DNA from: Pontibacter populi
GTDB taxonomy: Bacteria; Bacteroidota; Bacteroidia; Cytophagales; Hymenobacteraceae
Direction of reading: 5' to 3'
NCBI RefSeq assembly: GCF_019336435.1
Contig: NZ_JAHWXQ010000002.1
Location: 372,001 to 436,000 of the forward strand
Length of the DNA stretch: 64,000 nucleotides
How positions within the stretch are numbered: the first letter of the stretch is position 1; the number at the start of each line of letters is the position of its first letter. Below, in pieces: positions 52,840 to 61,722 of this stretch. Position numbers and translations under genes: made by a program. Under the pieces are notes generated by a model. It saw nothing but the letters and a program-made list of their open reading frames with translations. It had not been told where the DNA came from and searched no databases.

Positions 52840-55800
52840 ATCGTTTTATTAAGAGTTGCATCCACAAGCAACTCCACCGTAGTTCCACTTCCCGGGCTGG
52901 ATTTTATGTTCAGTTGCGCCTGTATATGCTGGGCACGCTCTTTTATACCAAGCATTCCGAACGACTGTTTTCCATCAAGCGCATTTTCGTCGAAACCTAT
53001 CCCATTATCTACTACCAGGAATCTGAATTTATCATTTTCTTTTGAAATCTCAATACTGGCGTTTTCTGCTTTCGCGTGTTTTATAATGTTGGTCACAGAT
53101 TCCTGTATCATCCGGTACACTTCAATGGCGAGGTTGGGCGGCAGTTCTATATTATCTACTTCAGACCTTACATGAATGAAAAAGCCGGTCCGTTTTTCCA
53201 TATCTGCAGCCAGACGCTGTATCTCGTATACCAGTTCCAGGTCATCGGACATAGAAGGGCGAAGCTGCGATATGATCTTTCGGAGTGATACGAGGGATGC
53301 GTTCAGGGCCTGCTCCATGCCTCCTAAGCTTTCCAGCATTACCTGTTTGTACTTGCTTCTGCTATCGGCAATACGGTCATAAAGCAGCATTATCTCAATC
53401 TTAAAAGCAGAAAGTGTTTGTCCCAGTTCGTCGTGTATTTCGCGTGCTATCAGTTTGCGCTCATTTTCGCGGAGATCCTGCAAATGAGAAGTAAGCAAAT
53501 GCAGCTGCTCATGCGACTTTACCAATTCCTCTTTCTTGCGTTTATTTTCTTCTATCTTACCTATAAGCCGTTCGTTGGCCAGTTGTAAGGCTGCCGTTCT
53601 GGAGGTTACTCGTTTTTCCAGTTCGCTGTTGTATTTGCTCATCAGTGATGCGGCCCACTTAAACTCCGTGATATCGGTGCAGGCCCCAATATAACCCAGC
53701 AATTGTCCGTCTTCGGTTATCCTCGGTACACCATTATTCAATAACCAGCGGTACTCCCCGTTTTTATTTAGCAAACGGTACTCTATGCTGAAGACCTGCT
53801 TGGCATCAAAAGCGTTAGCATAGGTATCCAGCAGTATCTCCATATCATCCGGGTGCACGCCTTCTGTCCAGCCGTAGCCCTTCTCTTCTTCCATGGTTCT
53901 GCCCCTGAAATGGAGCCAGCTGTCGTTAAAAAAATCGCCCAGTTTATCTGGCCCCGACATCCAGATCAGAACAGGTGCAGCATTGGCTACTTCGGCAAAT
54001 CTTTTTTCTGTTTCTTTCCGGGCTTGTTCTTCCAGTTTACGATCCGTTATATCCGCAAAGTAAGCCGACGAGCCATTAACACCAGGGTAAAGCCTGCAAT
54101 CAAACCACTTATCCAATACCTTATCATAGTGCTCTGTCGCTACTGGCTGCATGGTTTGCAGTGCAAACTGTATCTTCTGGTACAATTCTGTATCAGCAAG
54201 GTAAGGATACACATCAAACACTTTTCTGCCAATATGCTCTTCCCTTGTTTTGCCTGTAATCTCAATTGCTCGGTTATTGACATAAGTATATTCGAGATCC
54301 GGCGTAACATGGTAAAAGGCATCACTTATACTGCTCAGAATATTCTCGAGCAGTTCATTCCTTTGATTGGTTTCCGCTATAAGACGCTGTTCTTTCAGTT
54401 TCCACTCATTTCGTAAGGTTGCATTCCGAATCTGTGAGCTTATTCTTACCACCAGTTCTCTGGCACTGAAAGGTTTTATAAGGTAATCGTCGGCACCCAC
54501 ATCCAGCCCCTTAAATTTATCTTCCTCTCCTGCCCTGGCTGATAGCAAAATAAAAGGTATAGTTGCGAGAGCCGGCATGTTCCGGACTGTATGCAGCAAC
54601 GAAACTCCGTCCATAAACGGCATCATTACATCTGAAAGGATCAGATCCGGCGCCTGAAGCTGTATGAGCTCCAACGCTTCCTGCCCGTTACCTGCCGTAA
54701 GTACATGATAGTTTATATCCAGCAGCCGTTTCACATAGTTCAGCATGTCCGGGTTATCATCTGCCAGCAACACAGTTGGTTTGAGTACTTTCTGATCATC
54801 CGGATTAAAAACTTCAGTTACAGGAGGCTCCATCGGCATAGGCTCAAACCACGATTCGGTTTCCGACACATAGTTTTTACTGGTGCTTATATACCTAAGT
54901 TCCTGGCTGGTTACATTGTCCGTTGGAACAGGCAACAACTGCTCGTTTACTTTGGGAATAGCAACTATAAACTGACTTCCCTGGCCGACCTTGCTCTGCA
55001 CCTGTACACTGCCTTCATGTAGTTTTACGAGATCAGAAACCAGTGCTAACCCGATTCCGGAGCCCTCAAAATTGCGCCCCTGGTTCTGTTCTACCCTGTA
55101 GAATTTTTTGAACAGCATGGGCAGATCATGCTCAGGAATTCCAATCCCTGTGTCTGTAACATGTAGCTCTACGGTGTCGCTCTTCTCTATCAGCGCTACG
55201 GTTATGCTACCCGTCAGGGTATATTTAAAAGCGTTGGAGATTAGGTTCAGCACAATCATTTCCCACATATCCGGATCGACCAGAACTGGCCCAGATAAAG
55301 GCTGGCAGTTGATCGTATAGGCCAGGCCTCCCTGCTGCATCACCGTTTTAAACGTGCTGGCAAGTTCTAAAGTCAGTTGATCGAGGTTAACAGGTATAAA
55401 GCGTGCATTGTACCTGCCATCCTCTACATGCGAAAAGTTGAGCAGGTGATTGACCTGTTTCATCAGTCGCATGGCATTGCGTTGCATTATCTGAAGAATC
55501 AGTACATTCTCATCTTTCTGCTCGTCCGGATTATTCAAAAGCACTTCCAGAGGTCCCAGGATCAGTGTTAGCGGCGTCCTGAATTCGTGGCTTACATTCC
55601 GGAAGAAAGTGGTTTTGGATTTGTCGAGTTCAATGAGTTTCCGTGACAAAAGGCGTTCTTTCTCAAGAGTCCTTATTGTTGTTATCAAGCTATTTACCTG
55701 GGCCGACAGTAGCATCAGAAAATTACGATAATCGTCATCATACGGAAGTACCGGGCTTAAACCAATCACCAGGTATCCTCTTAAAAGTTGCTGCCCATTA

Positions 55801-56645
55801 TCGGCTACAGGTATTCCTACAGCCTGCTGGGAAAGCAGGCCATGCTCCGGGGTACTTAACTTATTTCTTAACTTCTCAGGGATGACGACCGGCTGTAGAA
55901 ATCTGTCTTCATTTTCCTTCAGATCAAACACGCAATCATCGATCAGGCTTTCGTCATCAGTTAACGGACCTGTAAAGGCATGTTCGGTGAAGCAGCTTAG
56001 CGTTTTCTCTTCCCCTTCAACCGTATAGAGCATCGCAAAGGATATATCTTCCGGATAGCGGCTGAGGATTTGCTTTACCTGTAGCCGTGCTTCCTCTGCT
56101 GAAAGATCAGTTGAAATCCCTGCAATACTTCTAATGGCTGAGAGTCTTCTTTTATTTAGTACCTGCGCCGTATCTTCGTAGCAAGCGCAGAAAATGCCAC
56201 CTATAGTTCCATCGCCCTGGAGTATGGGGCTATAAGAATAGGTATAGTAGGTTTCTTCCTTAAAGTGCTTCCGCTGAATATAAAACAGGCTGTGCTCCTC
56301 AAAGTAAGTTTCTCCGTTCAGCAATACATTCTCCATTACCGGCCCTATCCTGTTCCATATTTCTGGCCAAACCAGCTTAGCAGGCTGCCCAAGTGCTTTC
56401 GGGTGCTTCACTCCCAACACAGGCATATAGCCATCGTTGTAAAGCATGATCATGTCAGGGCCCCACCACACAAACATGGGGTAAGCAGATGCCAGCATGA
56501 TGCGTACAGAAGTTTTGAGCGTTTCAGGCCACGCAGCTACAGGCCCCAGCGCTGAATTTTCCCAGTCATATTCCCGCATAGCACTAGCCATGTTGCCTGA
56601 CCCACAGAAAACATTCTCCCTAGATGCTGTAACCGCTTCTTTCAT
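52836..56645 (-). CDS. Hybrid sensor protein with two different histidine kinase modules
   Basis: The 1269-residue soluble protein reads in order: PAS-like sensor (about 30-165), GAF-like segment (170-330), HisKA with FFRNVSHEFRTPLTL (about 350) plus HATPase (NLISNAFKYTL, DTGIGIPEHD, GSGIGLALV), and a receiver (VLLADDNPDMLNYV, Asp in LILSDVMMPFMDG). Two PAS domains follow (about 795-1035), then a coiled coil and a NarX-type HisKA_3 (LIAREIHDELGQTLSA) with a second HATPase (VDNGIGFDENAL, GMLGIKERA). Both kinases keep their His and ATP-binding motifs. The second probably phosphorylates the overlapping NarL regulator. Confidence 0.92.
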   Translation of the reverse strand: MKEAVTASRENVFCGSGNMASAMREYDWENSALGPVAAWPETLKTSVRIMLASAYPMFVWWGPDMIMLYNDGYMPVLGVKHPKALGQPAKLVWPEIWNRIGPVMENVLLNGETYFEEHSLFYIQRKHFKEETYYTYSYSPILQGDGTIGGIFCACYEDTAQVLNKRRLSAIRSIAGISTDLSAEEARLQVKQILSRYPEDISFAMLYTVEGEEKTLSCFTEHAFTGPLTDDESLIDDCVFDLKENEDRFLQPVVIPEKLRNKLSTPEHGLLSQQAVGIPVADNGQQLLRGYLVIGLSPVLPYDDDYRNFLMLLSAQVNSLITTIRTLEKERLLSRKLIELDKSKTTFFRNVSHEFRTPLTLILGPLEVLLNNPDEQKDENVLILQIMQRNAMRLMKQVNHLLNFSHVEDGRYNARFIPVNLDQLTLELASTFKTVMQQGGLAYTINCQPLSGPVLVDPDMWEMIVLNLISNAFKYTLTGSITVALIEKSDTVELHVTDTGIGIPEHDLPMLFKKFYRVEQNQGRNFEGSGIGLALVSDLVKLHEGSVQVQSKVGQGSQFIVAIPKVNEQLLPVPTDNVTSQELRYISTSKNYVSETESWFEPMPMEPPVTEVFNPDDQKVLKPTVLLADDNPDMLNYVKRLLDINYHVLTAGNGQEALELIQLQAPDLILSDVMMPFMDGVSLLHTVRNMPALATIPFILLSARAGEEDKFKGLDVGADDYLIKPFSARELVVRISSQIRNATLRNEWKLKEQRLIAETNQRNELLENILSSISDAFYHVTPDLEYTYVNNRAIEITGKTREEHIGRKVFDVYPYLADTELYQKIQFALQTMQPVATEHYDKVLDKWFDCRLYPGVNGSSAYFADITDRKLEEQARKETEKRFAEVANAAPVLIWMSGPDKLGDFFNDSWLHFRGRTMEEEKGYGWTEGVHPDDMEILLDTYANAFDAKQVFSIEYRLLNKNGEYRWLLNNGVPRITEDGQLLGYIGACTDITEFKWAASLMSKYNSELEKRVTSRTAALQLANERLIGKIEENKRKKEELVKSHEQLHLLTSHLQDLRENERKLIAREIHDELGQTLSAFKIEIMLLYDRIADSRSKYKQVMLESLGGMEQALNASLVSLRKIISQLRPSMSDDLELVYEIQRLAADMEKRTGFFIHVRSEVDNIELPPNLAIEVYRMIQESVTNIIKHAKAENASIEISKENDKFRFLVVDNGIGFDENALDGKQSFGMLGIKERAQHIQAQLNIKSSPGSGTTVELLVDATLNKTI

Positions 56646-56958
56646 TCTGTATTGGTTTGGTAATTGGTGGCTTACTTCACAAGCAGTGTAACTATAAAAC
56701 TAGGATAATTTCTCAAACTATAATGCTTGCTGATCTGTTATTAAATGCCAGCTATAGGCCTTGATAAGTACAAAAGGAGAAGCCTTATACCAGATCTCCT
56801 TCATAAAGTTGGATACTTCCACAGCCAGCAACTATAGTTTATCTTTGAATTTAGCTTTTGATATCCTTGCCAAACGATAGTTTAAACTATGCCCACAGAA
56901 AGTTTTACAACCTCCATTAAACGTCCGCGTTATTAAAAATTCGCTTAAATATGTAGTT
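56646..56958. other. Divergent promoter region of the hybrid kinase and a receiver gene
   Basis: This 313-base AT-rich gap contains a full AACTATAGTT (56830-56839), the -7 element directly after it, and several AACTATA variants (near 56690-56720). No gene is visible. Confidence 0.55.
56840..56847 (+). promoter_or_regulatory. -7 element abutting an AACTATAGTT palindrome
   Basis: TATCTTTG matches TAnnTTTG, and begins right after the palindrome at 56830-56839. It would give a leader of about 105 bases for the receiver gene at 56959. Confidence 0.5.
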
Positions 56959-57390
56959 ATGAGCTCCAAACTAAGAGAAGTACTTATTATAGACGATGAC
57001 CAGACTGCCAACTACATGAATGAGCGGGTAATCTCTGAAATGCAGATAGCCAGGCACGTAAAGGTATTTCTCAACGGGAAAGATGCACTGAAATATATTG
57101 TAGAGAACTGTGGCAAAGATCACGACACTTGCCCGGAGCTGATCATCCTAGATCACTACATGCCGGAAATGGATGGGTTGGAATTTATGGAAAAACTGCA
57201 CGAGCACGGCTTCATAGAAAAGATGCGGACTGTTTTTCTTTTACTCGCCGTTCACACAAATATAAAAGACCTCAAGCAATTCCAGGACCTGGGGGTGCAG
57301 GAGTTTACAAGTAAACCGCTCTCCAAAAAAAGGCTACAGGAAGCATACGATAAATACTGGGCGAACGACACAGCAAAAAACAGTTCCTGA
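56959..57390 (+). CDS. Single-domain response regulator
   Basis: The 143-residue receiver has REVLIIDDDQTANYM, phospho-acceptor Asp in ELIILDHYMPEMDG and Lys in FTSKPLSKK. The usual Thr/Ser switch position reads VFLLLAVHTN, so the conserved hydroxyl residue is not obvious and activation may be altered. It is divergent from the hybrid kinase and resembles the receiver at 50093-50521. Confidence 0.88.
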   Translation: MSSKLREVLIIDDDQTANYMNERVISEMQIARHVKVFLNGKDALKYIVENCGKDHDTCPELIILDHYMPEMDGLEFMEKLHEHGFIEKMRTVFLLLAVHTNIKDLKQFQDLGVQEFTSKPLSKKRLQEAYDKYWANDTAKNSS

Positions 57391-57407
57391 ATTGATTTAA
57401 AACCTGA

Positions 57408-57428
57408 AACTATAGTTTAGCTATAGTT
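57408..57428. terminator. Hairpin of motif copies between converging genes
   Basis: AACTATAG (57408-57415) and CTATAGTT (57421-57428) pair exactly around a 5-base loop. The right arm contains the stop codon of the serine hydrolase gene. No other terminator is seen in this 30-base gap. Confidence 0.55.
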
Positions 57429-58653
57429 GGTTGCCAGCCGCTTTGGATTGCTTTCTAAAGTTAGCTACCATTTTAGGCTGTTCCGGGTACAGGAATTTCT
57501 GAATCTCTTTCAGATGCCTGAAACTGCCGTTTGGTACATTACTCAATACTATAAGCGCGCTATGGTCTTTGGGGTTACGGAGAAGATAGGTTGCGTAACC
57601 ATGCCACAAGCCTCCGTGGTAAACGATTGTATCGCCACTTGTTACAGTTTTAATGCGCCAGCCAAAGCCGTAATCTTCGTCTCTTTTCTTTTTACGCGAG
57701 CCTATAAAAGCTTCTTCCAGTGTTTCCTGCTTCACCAGTTTTCCGGTGTATAGGGCCTGGTCCCATTTATAAAGATCCTCTACGGTAGAGTAAATTCCTT
57801 TGTCGCCAAGCACTGTATCCAGGTAATCAGGTGATCTTTTGCGCCTGCCGCCGGTGTGTCCTGTAGCTACTTTACCAGTTAAGGTGGCTACATTCTTACT
57901 ATAGGTAAAGGTATTCTTCATTTTAAGAGGGCCAAAAATGCGCTTCTGAAGGAACGTTGCGTAGGGCATACCCGATGCTTTTGCCACAATAGATGCCAGC
58001 ACCATGTAGCCTGTATTGCTGTAATTGAAATGCGAATCCGGATGAAAATAGACCGGGGGCTGATAGGTTGACATCAGTTGCAGTACATCCTGGTTTGTAA
58101 TTGGTTTGTTACGGTCGGGCCATAGTTCATCACTGAAATAGGTATAGTTGCCCAGCCCAGACCGGTGCGTAAGCAACTGCCTGATAGTGATGCCATGGTA
58201 CGGAAAGTCAGGAAGATGCTGCTGCACGCTATCGTCGTAGGCAAGTTTGCCCTTTTCCTTTAGCATCATAATGGCCATGGCCGTGAATTGCTTTGAAACC
58301 GATGCCAGCTGAAAAGCCGTTTGCGTGGTAAGTGTATCTTTCCGGGAAAAATCAGAATAGCCGAAAGCGCCTTTATAAAGTACCTGGTCGTATTTGGTAA
58401 CCAGCACGGTACCGTTAAAACCACTACGTTTATGTAATTGAGTAAAAATAGAGTCGAGGTGGTTGCCTAGTTTGGTGGCGCTGTCTGCTGTAAAGTAGGC
58501 TGGGACTTCTATTTGCTGTCTTTCCTCTTCTGCTATTCTTTGTTGCTTTACCTGTTCGGTTTTCTCTGCATCCTGGCACGCAACCATCGATACTATAAGA
58601 AGCGCCGCCGCTACGCTCCTGCCCATTAAAAACTGTACTCTTGAAAAAATCAT
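57421..58653 (-). CDS. Beta-lactamase-family serine hydrolase lipoprotein
   Basis: From the ATG at 58653 the product has 410 residues; ATG 58626 would give a tighter lipoprotein signal (MGRSVAAALLIVSMVAC). The catalytic motifs of class C-like/penicillin-binding hydrolases are present: SVSK in FQLASVSKQFTAM, YSN in FNYSNTGYM and HGG in IVYHGGLWHG. It is a periplasmic lipoprotein that may be a D-aminopeptidase or esterase; true beta-lactamase activity is not implied. Its final Leu and stop come from a motif copy. Confidence 0.85.
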   Translation of the reverse strand: MIFSRVQFLMGRSVAAALLIVSMVACQDAEKTEQVKQQRIAEEERQQIEVPAYFTADSATKLGNHLDSIFTQLHKRSGFNGTVLVTKYDQVLYKGAFGYSDFSRKDTLTTQTAFQLASVSKQFTAMAIMMLKEKGKLAYDDSVQQHLPDFPYHGITIRQLLTHRSGLGNYTYFSDELWPDRNKPITNQDVLQLMSTYQPPVYFHPDSHFNYSNTGYMVLASIVAKASGMPYATFLQKRIFGPLKMKNTFTYSKNVATLTGKVATGHTGGRRKRSPDYLDTVLGDKGIYSTVEDLYKWDQALYTGKLVKQETLEEAFIGSRKKKRDEDYGFGWRIKTVTSGDTIVYHGGLWHGYATYLLRNPKDHSALIVLSNVPNGSFRHLKEIQKFLYPEQPKMVANFRKQSKAAGNQL

Positions 58654-58892
58654 ACCTGAAACTACCAACGCCAAACAAGCACTAAATATACTTTAACTTT
58701 TGAGGTTCACTTGTTATAAGAGCCGAAAAACTGTACTCCCAATTCTCTGCACAAAAACGAAGCATAACCTAAACTGGTATAGCCGCCAATTAATAATTAT
58801 GCAACGACACCCTGGCTCCTACTATGTCCATGCGTTTAAGTTTACTTTAAAGTTAAAGTATCGAACTATAGTTCCGGAATTTCAGGGAAACG

Positions 58893-59921
58893 TTAGTCTT
58901 CGACAGTAACTACAACTTTGCCCGTTGTTTTACCTTTCTGGAACAGGCGGATGGCTTCATGCATTTTATCAAAAGGAAAAACATGGCCAATATGCTGAGG
59001 TTTAAGCTGTAGCGCCAGTAGTTCGCGGAGCAACTCGTGCATCATATCGGTTTGCTCGTAGAGGTAAATGAGATTAAAACCCATAAGCGATTTATACTCG
59101 GTTGGAAGGCGCAAAGGGTCTATTTTAGGCCTTCTCAGAAACTTCCAGATAAGGCTCGGGTAGTTGGGACGGGAACTATGGCTTGTAAAACTGGCATTGC
59201 CATATACTACCATCCTGCCCATCGGTGCCATTGTTTCCCAGCCCTGCTGCAGTATTTTACCGCCAATGCACTCCATTATCAGGTGCAAAGGCCGATCATC
59301 CAGCGCATGTTTCAGTTTTTCATCAAACCTATTATCTCTGACGATAACAGCATCGTACCCTTCTTCTTTCAACAGAAACTCAACTTTACTGGCCCGGCCT
59401 ACCGTTCCGATGGTGTATGCACCGAACTTTTTGCAGATGCGGTTTGCTAAAATACCCACGCCCCCGGCTGCACTGTGTATCAGCACTGTTGCCCCATGCT
59501 GCAGATTACCGAGCGTTGTAAGCGCGTAATAAGCCGTCAGGCCCTGCACCAGGAACCCCGCTCCTTCCTCAAAACTCCACGCATCCGGTAACGGAATAAC
59601 ATACTGGTGATTGATATTGATACGCGAAACATAACCGCCAAACCTGGTAACTCCCATAACCCGGTCGCCAACGTTCCATTCTTTCACGCCCTCTCCCACA
59701 GCCGTTATCTCACCAGAAAACTCCAGACCGGGTATAAAGGGACCTTTGGGAGTAGCGCTGTAGAGGCCCTGCATTGCAAAAATATCAGCAAAGTTGAGTC
59801 CTATTGCTTTTACGTTAACGGTTACTTCGCCAGGCTGCAGATCACCTAATGCTTCGGTCTGCAGCGTAAGGTCGTTAATGGAGCCGGCTTTGGGCATGCG
59901 GTAAACGATGCGATCAGGCAT
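58893..59921 (-). CDS. Quinone oxidoreductase-like zinc-free MDR protein
   Basis: The 342-residue protein is a medium-chain dehydrogenase/reductase of the QOR/VAT-1 type: GLNFADIFAMQGLYSATPKGPFIPGLEFSGEITAVG, the Rossmann motif HSAAGGVGILANRICK, and no structural or catalytic zinc ligands. It should reduce quinones or enones with NADPH. It is monocistronic, with a full AACTATAGTT (58864-58873) just after the stop. Confidence 0.88.
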   Translation of the reverse strand: MPDRIVYRMPKAGSINDLTLQTEALGDLQPGEVTVNVKAIGLNFADIFAMQGLYSATPKGPFIPGLEFSGEITAVGEGVKEWNVGDRVMGVTRFGGYVSRININHQYVIPLPDAWSFEEGAGFLVQGLTAYYALTTLGNLQHGATVLIHSAAGGVGILANRICKKFGAYTIGTVGRASKVEFLLKEEGYDAVIVRDNRFDEKLKHALDDRPLHLIMECIGGKILQQGWETMAPMGRMVVYGNASFTSHSSRPNYPSLIWKFLRRPKIDPLRLPTEYKSLMGFNLIYLYEQTDMMHELLRELLALQLKPQHIGHVFPFDKMHEAIRLFQKGKTTGKVVVTVED

Positions 59922-60116
59922 AAAACTATAGGTTAAGTGTTGGAATGAGCTTCTCGGAACTATAGGTGCTGCTATGTTTCCGGGAAGGATGTTGGTTTGA
60001 TAGTTAAAACTACTGCAATTTTATTTTCTGAAGCGAATTATCGTTTCTCTGAACTATAGCTTTAGTTGTAACCAAAGTCAAAATAGCAAAAAGGAAAATC
60101 CTACCGGAATCATTCC

Positions 60117-60124
60117 TATATTTG
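60117..60124 (+). promoter_or_regulatory. -7 element of the small unknown gene
   Basis: TATATTTG matches TAnnTTTG, 35 bases before the ATG at 60159. Confidence 0.6.
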
Positions 60125-60158
60125 TCGTTACACCTACTTTATAGTTTGCACCTTACCA

Positions 60159-60572
60159 ATGGTTCTTTTTGAAAACAGTATAGTAAAATTAGATTACGAC
60201 CCGGCAACAGACATTATAGAAGTTGCTTATCCAGATTTACATACTTACCTCTTAGCTGAAATAAAATATACCATCGACCAGATGGTAGATATCATTAAAA
60301 GTTACGACATAAAAAAGCTGCTGCTCGACTCTTCCAAAACCAGAATTTCTGTAAGTGAGGAAGAAAGCAGAGAGATATCCACTTACCTGGCCAGGGGCCT
60401 GGCGACTACCCGTATACAAAAAGTAGCTCGTTTGCAGTCTCCCAGCCAATCCGTTGAGAAACTGGCAATAAACAACATTAAAACCTTAGAGCAGAGCAAG
60501 GTAATGCCTTTTCAGCTAATAAACTTTTCTGATAAAACGGAGGCAATAGCCTGGCTAAAAGAGAAGGCTTAA
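60159..60572 (+). CDS. Unknown protein, possible SpoIIAA/STAS-like fold
   Basis: The 137-residue cytoplasmic protein alternates strands and helices: VKLDYDPATDIIEVAYP (hairpin), a helix, KKLLLDSSKTR (buried strand), a helix, and KVARLQSPSQSVEKLAIN. The layout is close to that of the protein at 15204-15608 and to SpoIIAA-like proteins common in Bacteroidota. No catalytic residues are apparent. A perfect palindromic terminator follows. Confidence 0.65.
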   Translation: MVLFENSIVKLDYDPATDIIEVAYPDLHTYLLAEIKYTIDQMVDIIKSYDIKKLLLDSSKTRISVSEEESREISTYLARGLATTRIQKVARLQSPSQSVEKLAINNIKTLEQSKVMPFQLINFSDKTEAIAWLKEKA

Positions 60573-60615
60573 TTTTTTACAGTTTTAAAACTATAGCTGC
60601 GCCCATACTTTATGC

Positions 60616-60647
60616 AAAAGGGCCTGAACTATAGTTCAGGCCCTTTT
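60616..60647. terminator. 32-bp perfect palindrome terminator with AACTATAGTT at its centre
   Basis: The sequence from AAAAGGGCCTGA to TCAGGCCCTTTT is its own reverse complement over 32 bases. The middle 10 bases (60627-60636) are the full motif. A/T flanks on both sides allow it to terminate both converging genes. Confidence 0.93.
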
Positions 60648-60684
60648 CTATTTCAAATTCTATTGCTGAATCATAACTATAAGT

Positions 60685-61716
60685 TTACCAGCCTTCGGGC
60701 ATCTGTCTGGTTGCACCTTTAAGGGCCTCGCAATTATCCGGGTACTTGTATGGTGGGGCCGGGTACGTTAGCTCAGAACGGAGAATAGTAACTTGCTTCA
60801 CACTCACACCTGATACATCAAAGAAGCCTAACACCTGCTCCTCCTCATTAGCCGGGTTTTTAATGTTTCCTTTTACCTCTGCCGGAGGCGGATCGAAAAC
60901 AGTGCCTGTGCTGTTCTTTTGCTGCTCCAGGATGCGGAAGAAATCGTAAGCTTCCTGGGTAATTGAATGCTGGTATATGGTCAGCTTATTTTTTACAGCC
61001 AGATACTTCTCGAACGGCATAAACAATACCGCCTGGTTCTTTACATCTCTGCCATTTACAAGCCGGTCGTCGGCTACCCGTAACAGTTCTAATTTTTCGT
61101 GAAGGAAACACTGGATACAGCATTCTTTTGGGGCTGGTTGCCCGGACCATGGATCAATGAAGTCCCAGGGCTGTGTGTTCACTTCGTATTGGGTTGAGAA
61201 GGACCATCTCAAAAAGTTCTTATACTCAGCCGGGTCTTTGTAATCAACAAGTACGTTGTAGCCCATGTATAATTGATTTTCACGAACTCCCTCAAAAGCA
61301 TAGGTCTGCTCATCCACCTCAAAATGAACGGAATCAATGGGTAGCGGCTCCTGCATTTTTACCGGCGCAGACTGGTATAGTTTGTTGCCAACCGATATGT
61401 TTAGCCAATACGTATTTCCCGGCACGCCATAAGCCATCGCGCCAGCTTCGGGGTAATAGTAACCTGCTTTATCGTATCTGAAACTATAGCGCTCCCCTGC
61501 ATCACTGGAAACAAACACAATGGCACCTTTTTCAAACTCGTTGTAAGGTACCGAATGCGGCTGCGAGTAACTTAAGCGGACATAGTTTAGCTTGGCCTCA
61601 TTTGTAAAGTAGCCTTCTACAACCAGGTGCTTTTTCTGCGTATCAAGGTCCACATCTACAGGATCGATGCAACCCATCAATAAAACAAGCGCAAAAGTTA
61701 GTATCCTTTTTAACAT
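60685..61716 (-). CDS. DUF4249 lipoprotein partner of a TonB receptor
   Basis: The 343-residue protein has a lipoprotein signal (ILTFALVLLMGC, Cys about 16) and the DUF4249 pattern (HLVVEGYFTN, YVRLSYSQPH, GNTYWLNIS, a Cys cluster KECCIQCFLHE and C-terminal GFFDVSGV). DUF4249 genes nearly always follow a TonB-dependent receptor, as here with a 6-base gap, and probably encode a surface lid or binding lipoprotein. Ligand unknown. Confidence 0.88.
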   Translation of the reverse strand: MLKRILTFALVLLMGCIDPVDVDLDTQKKHLVVEGYFTNEAKLNYVRLSYSQPHSVPYNEFEKGAIVFVSSDAGERYSFRYDKAGYYYPEAGAMAYGVPGNTYWLNISVGNKLYQSAPVKMQEPLPIDSVHFEVDEQTYAFEGVRENQLYMGYNVLVDYKDPAEYKNFLRWSFSTQYEVNTQPWDFIDPWSGQPAPKECCIQCFLHEKLELLRVADDRLVNGRDVKNQAVLFMPFEKYLAVKNKLTIYQHSITQEAYDFFRILEQQKNSTGTVFDPPPAEVKGNIKNPANEEEQVLGFFDVSGVSVKQVTILRSELTYPAPPYKYPDNCEALKGATRQMPEGW

Positions 61717-61722
61717 AGCAGG

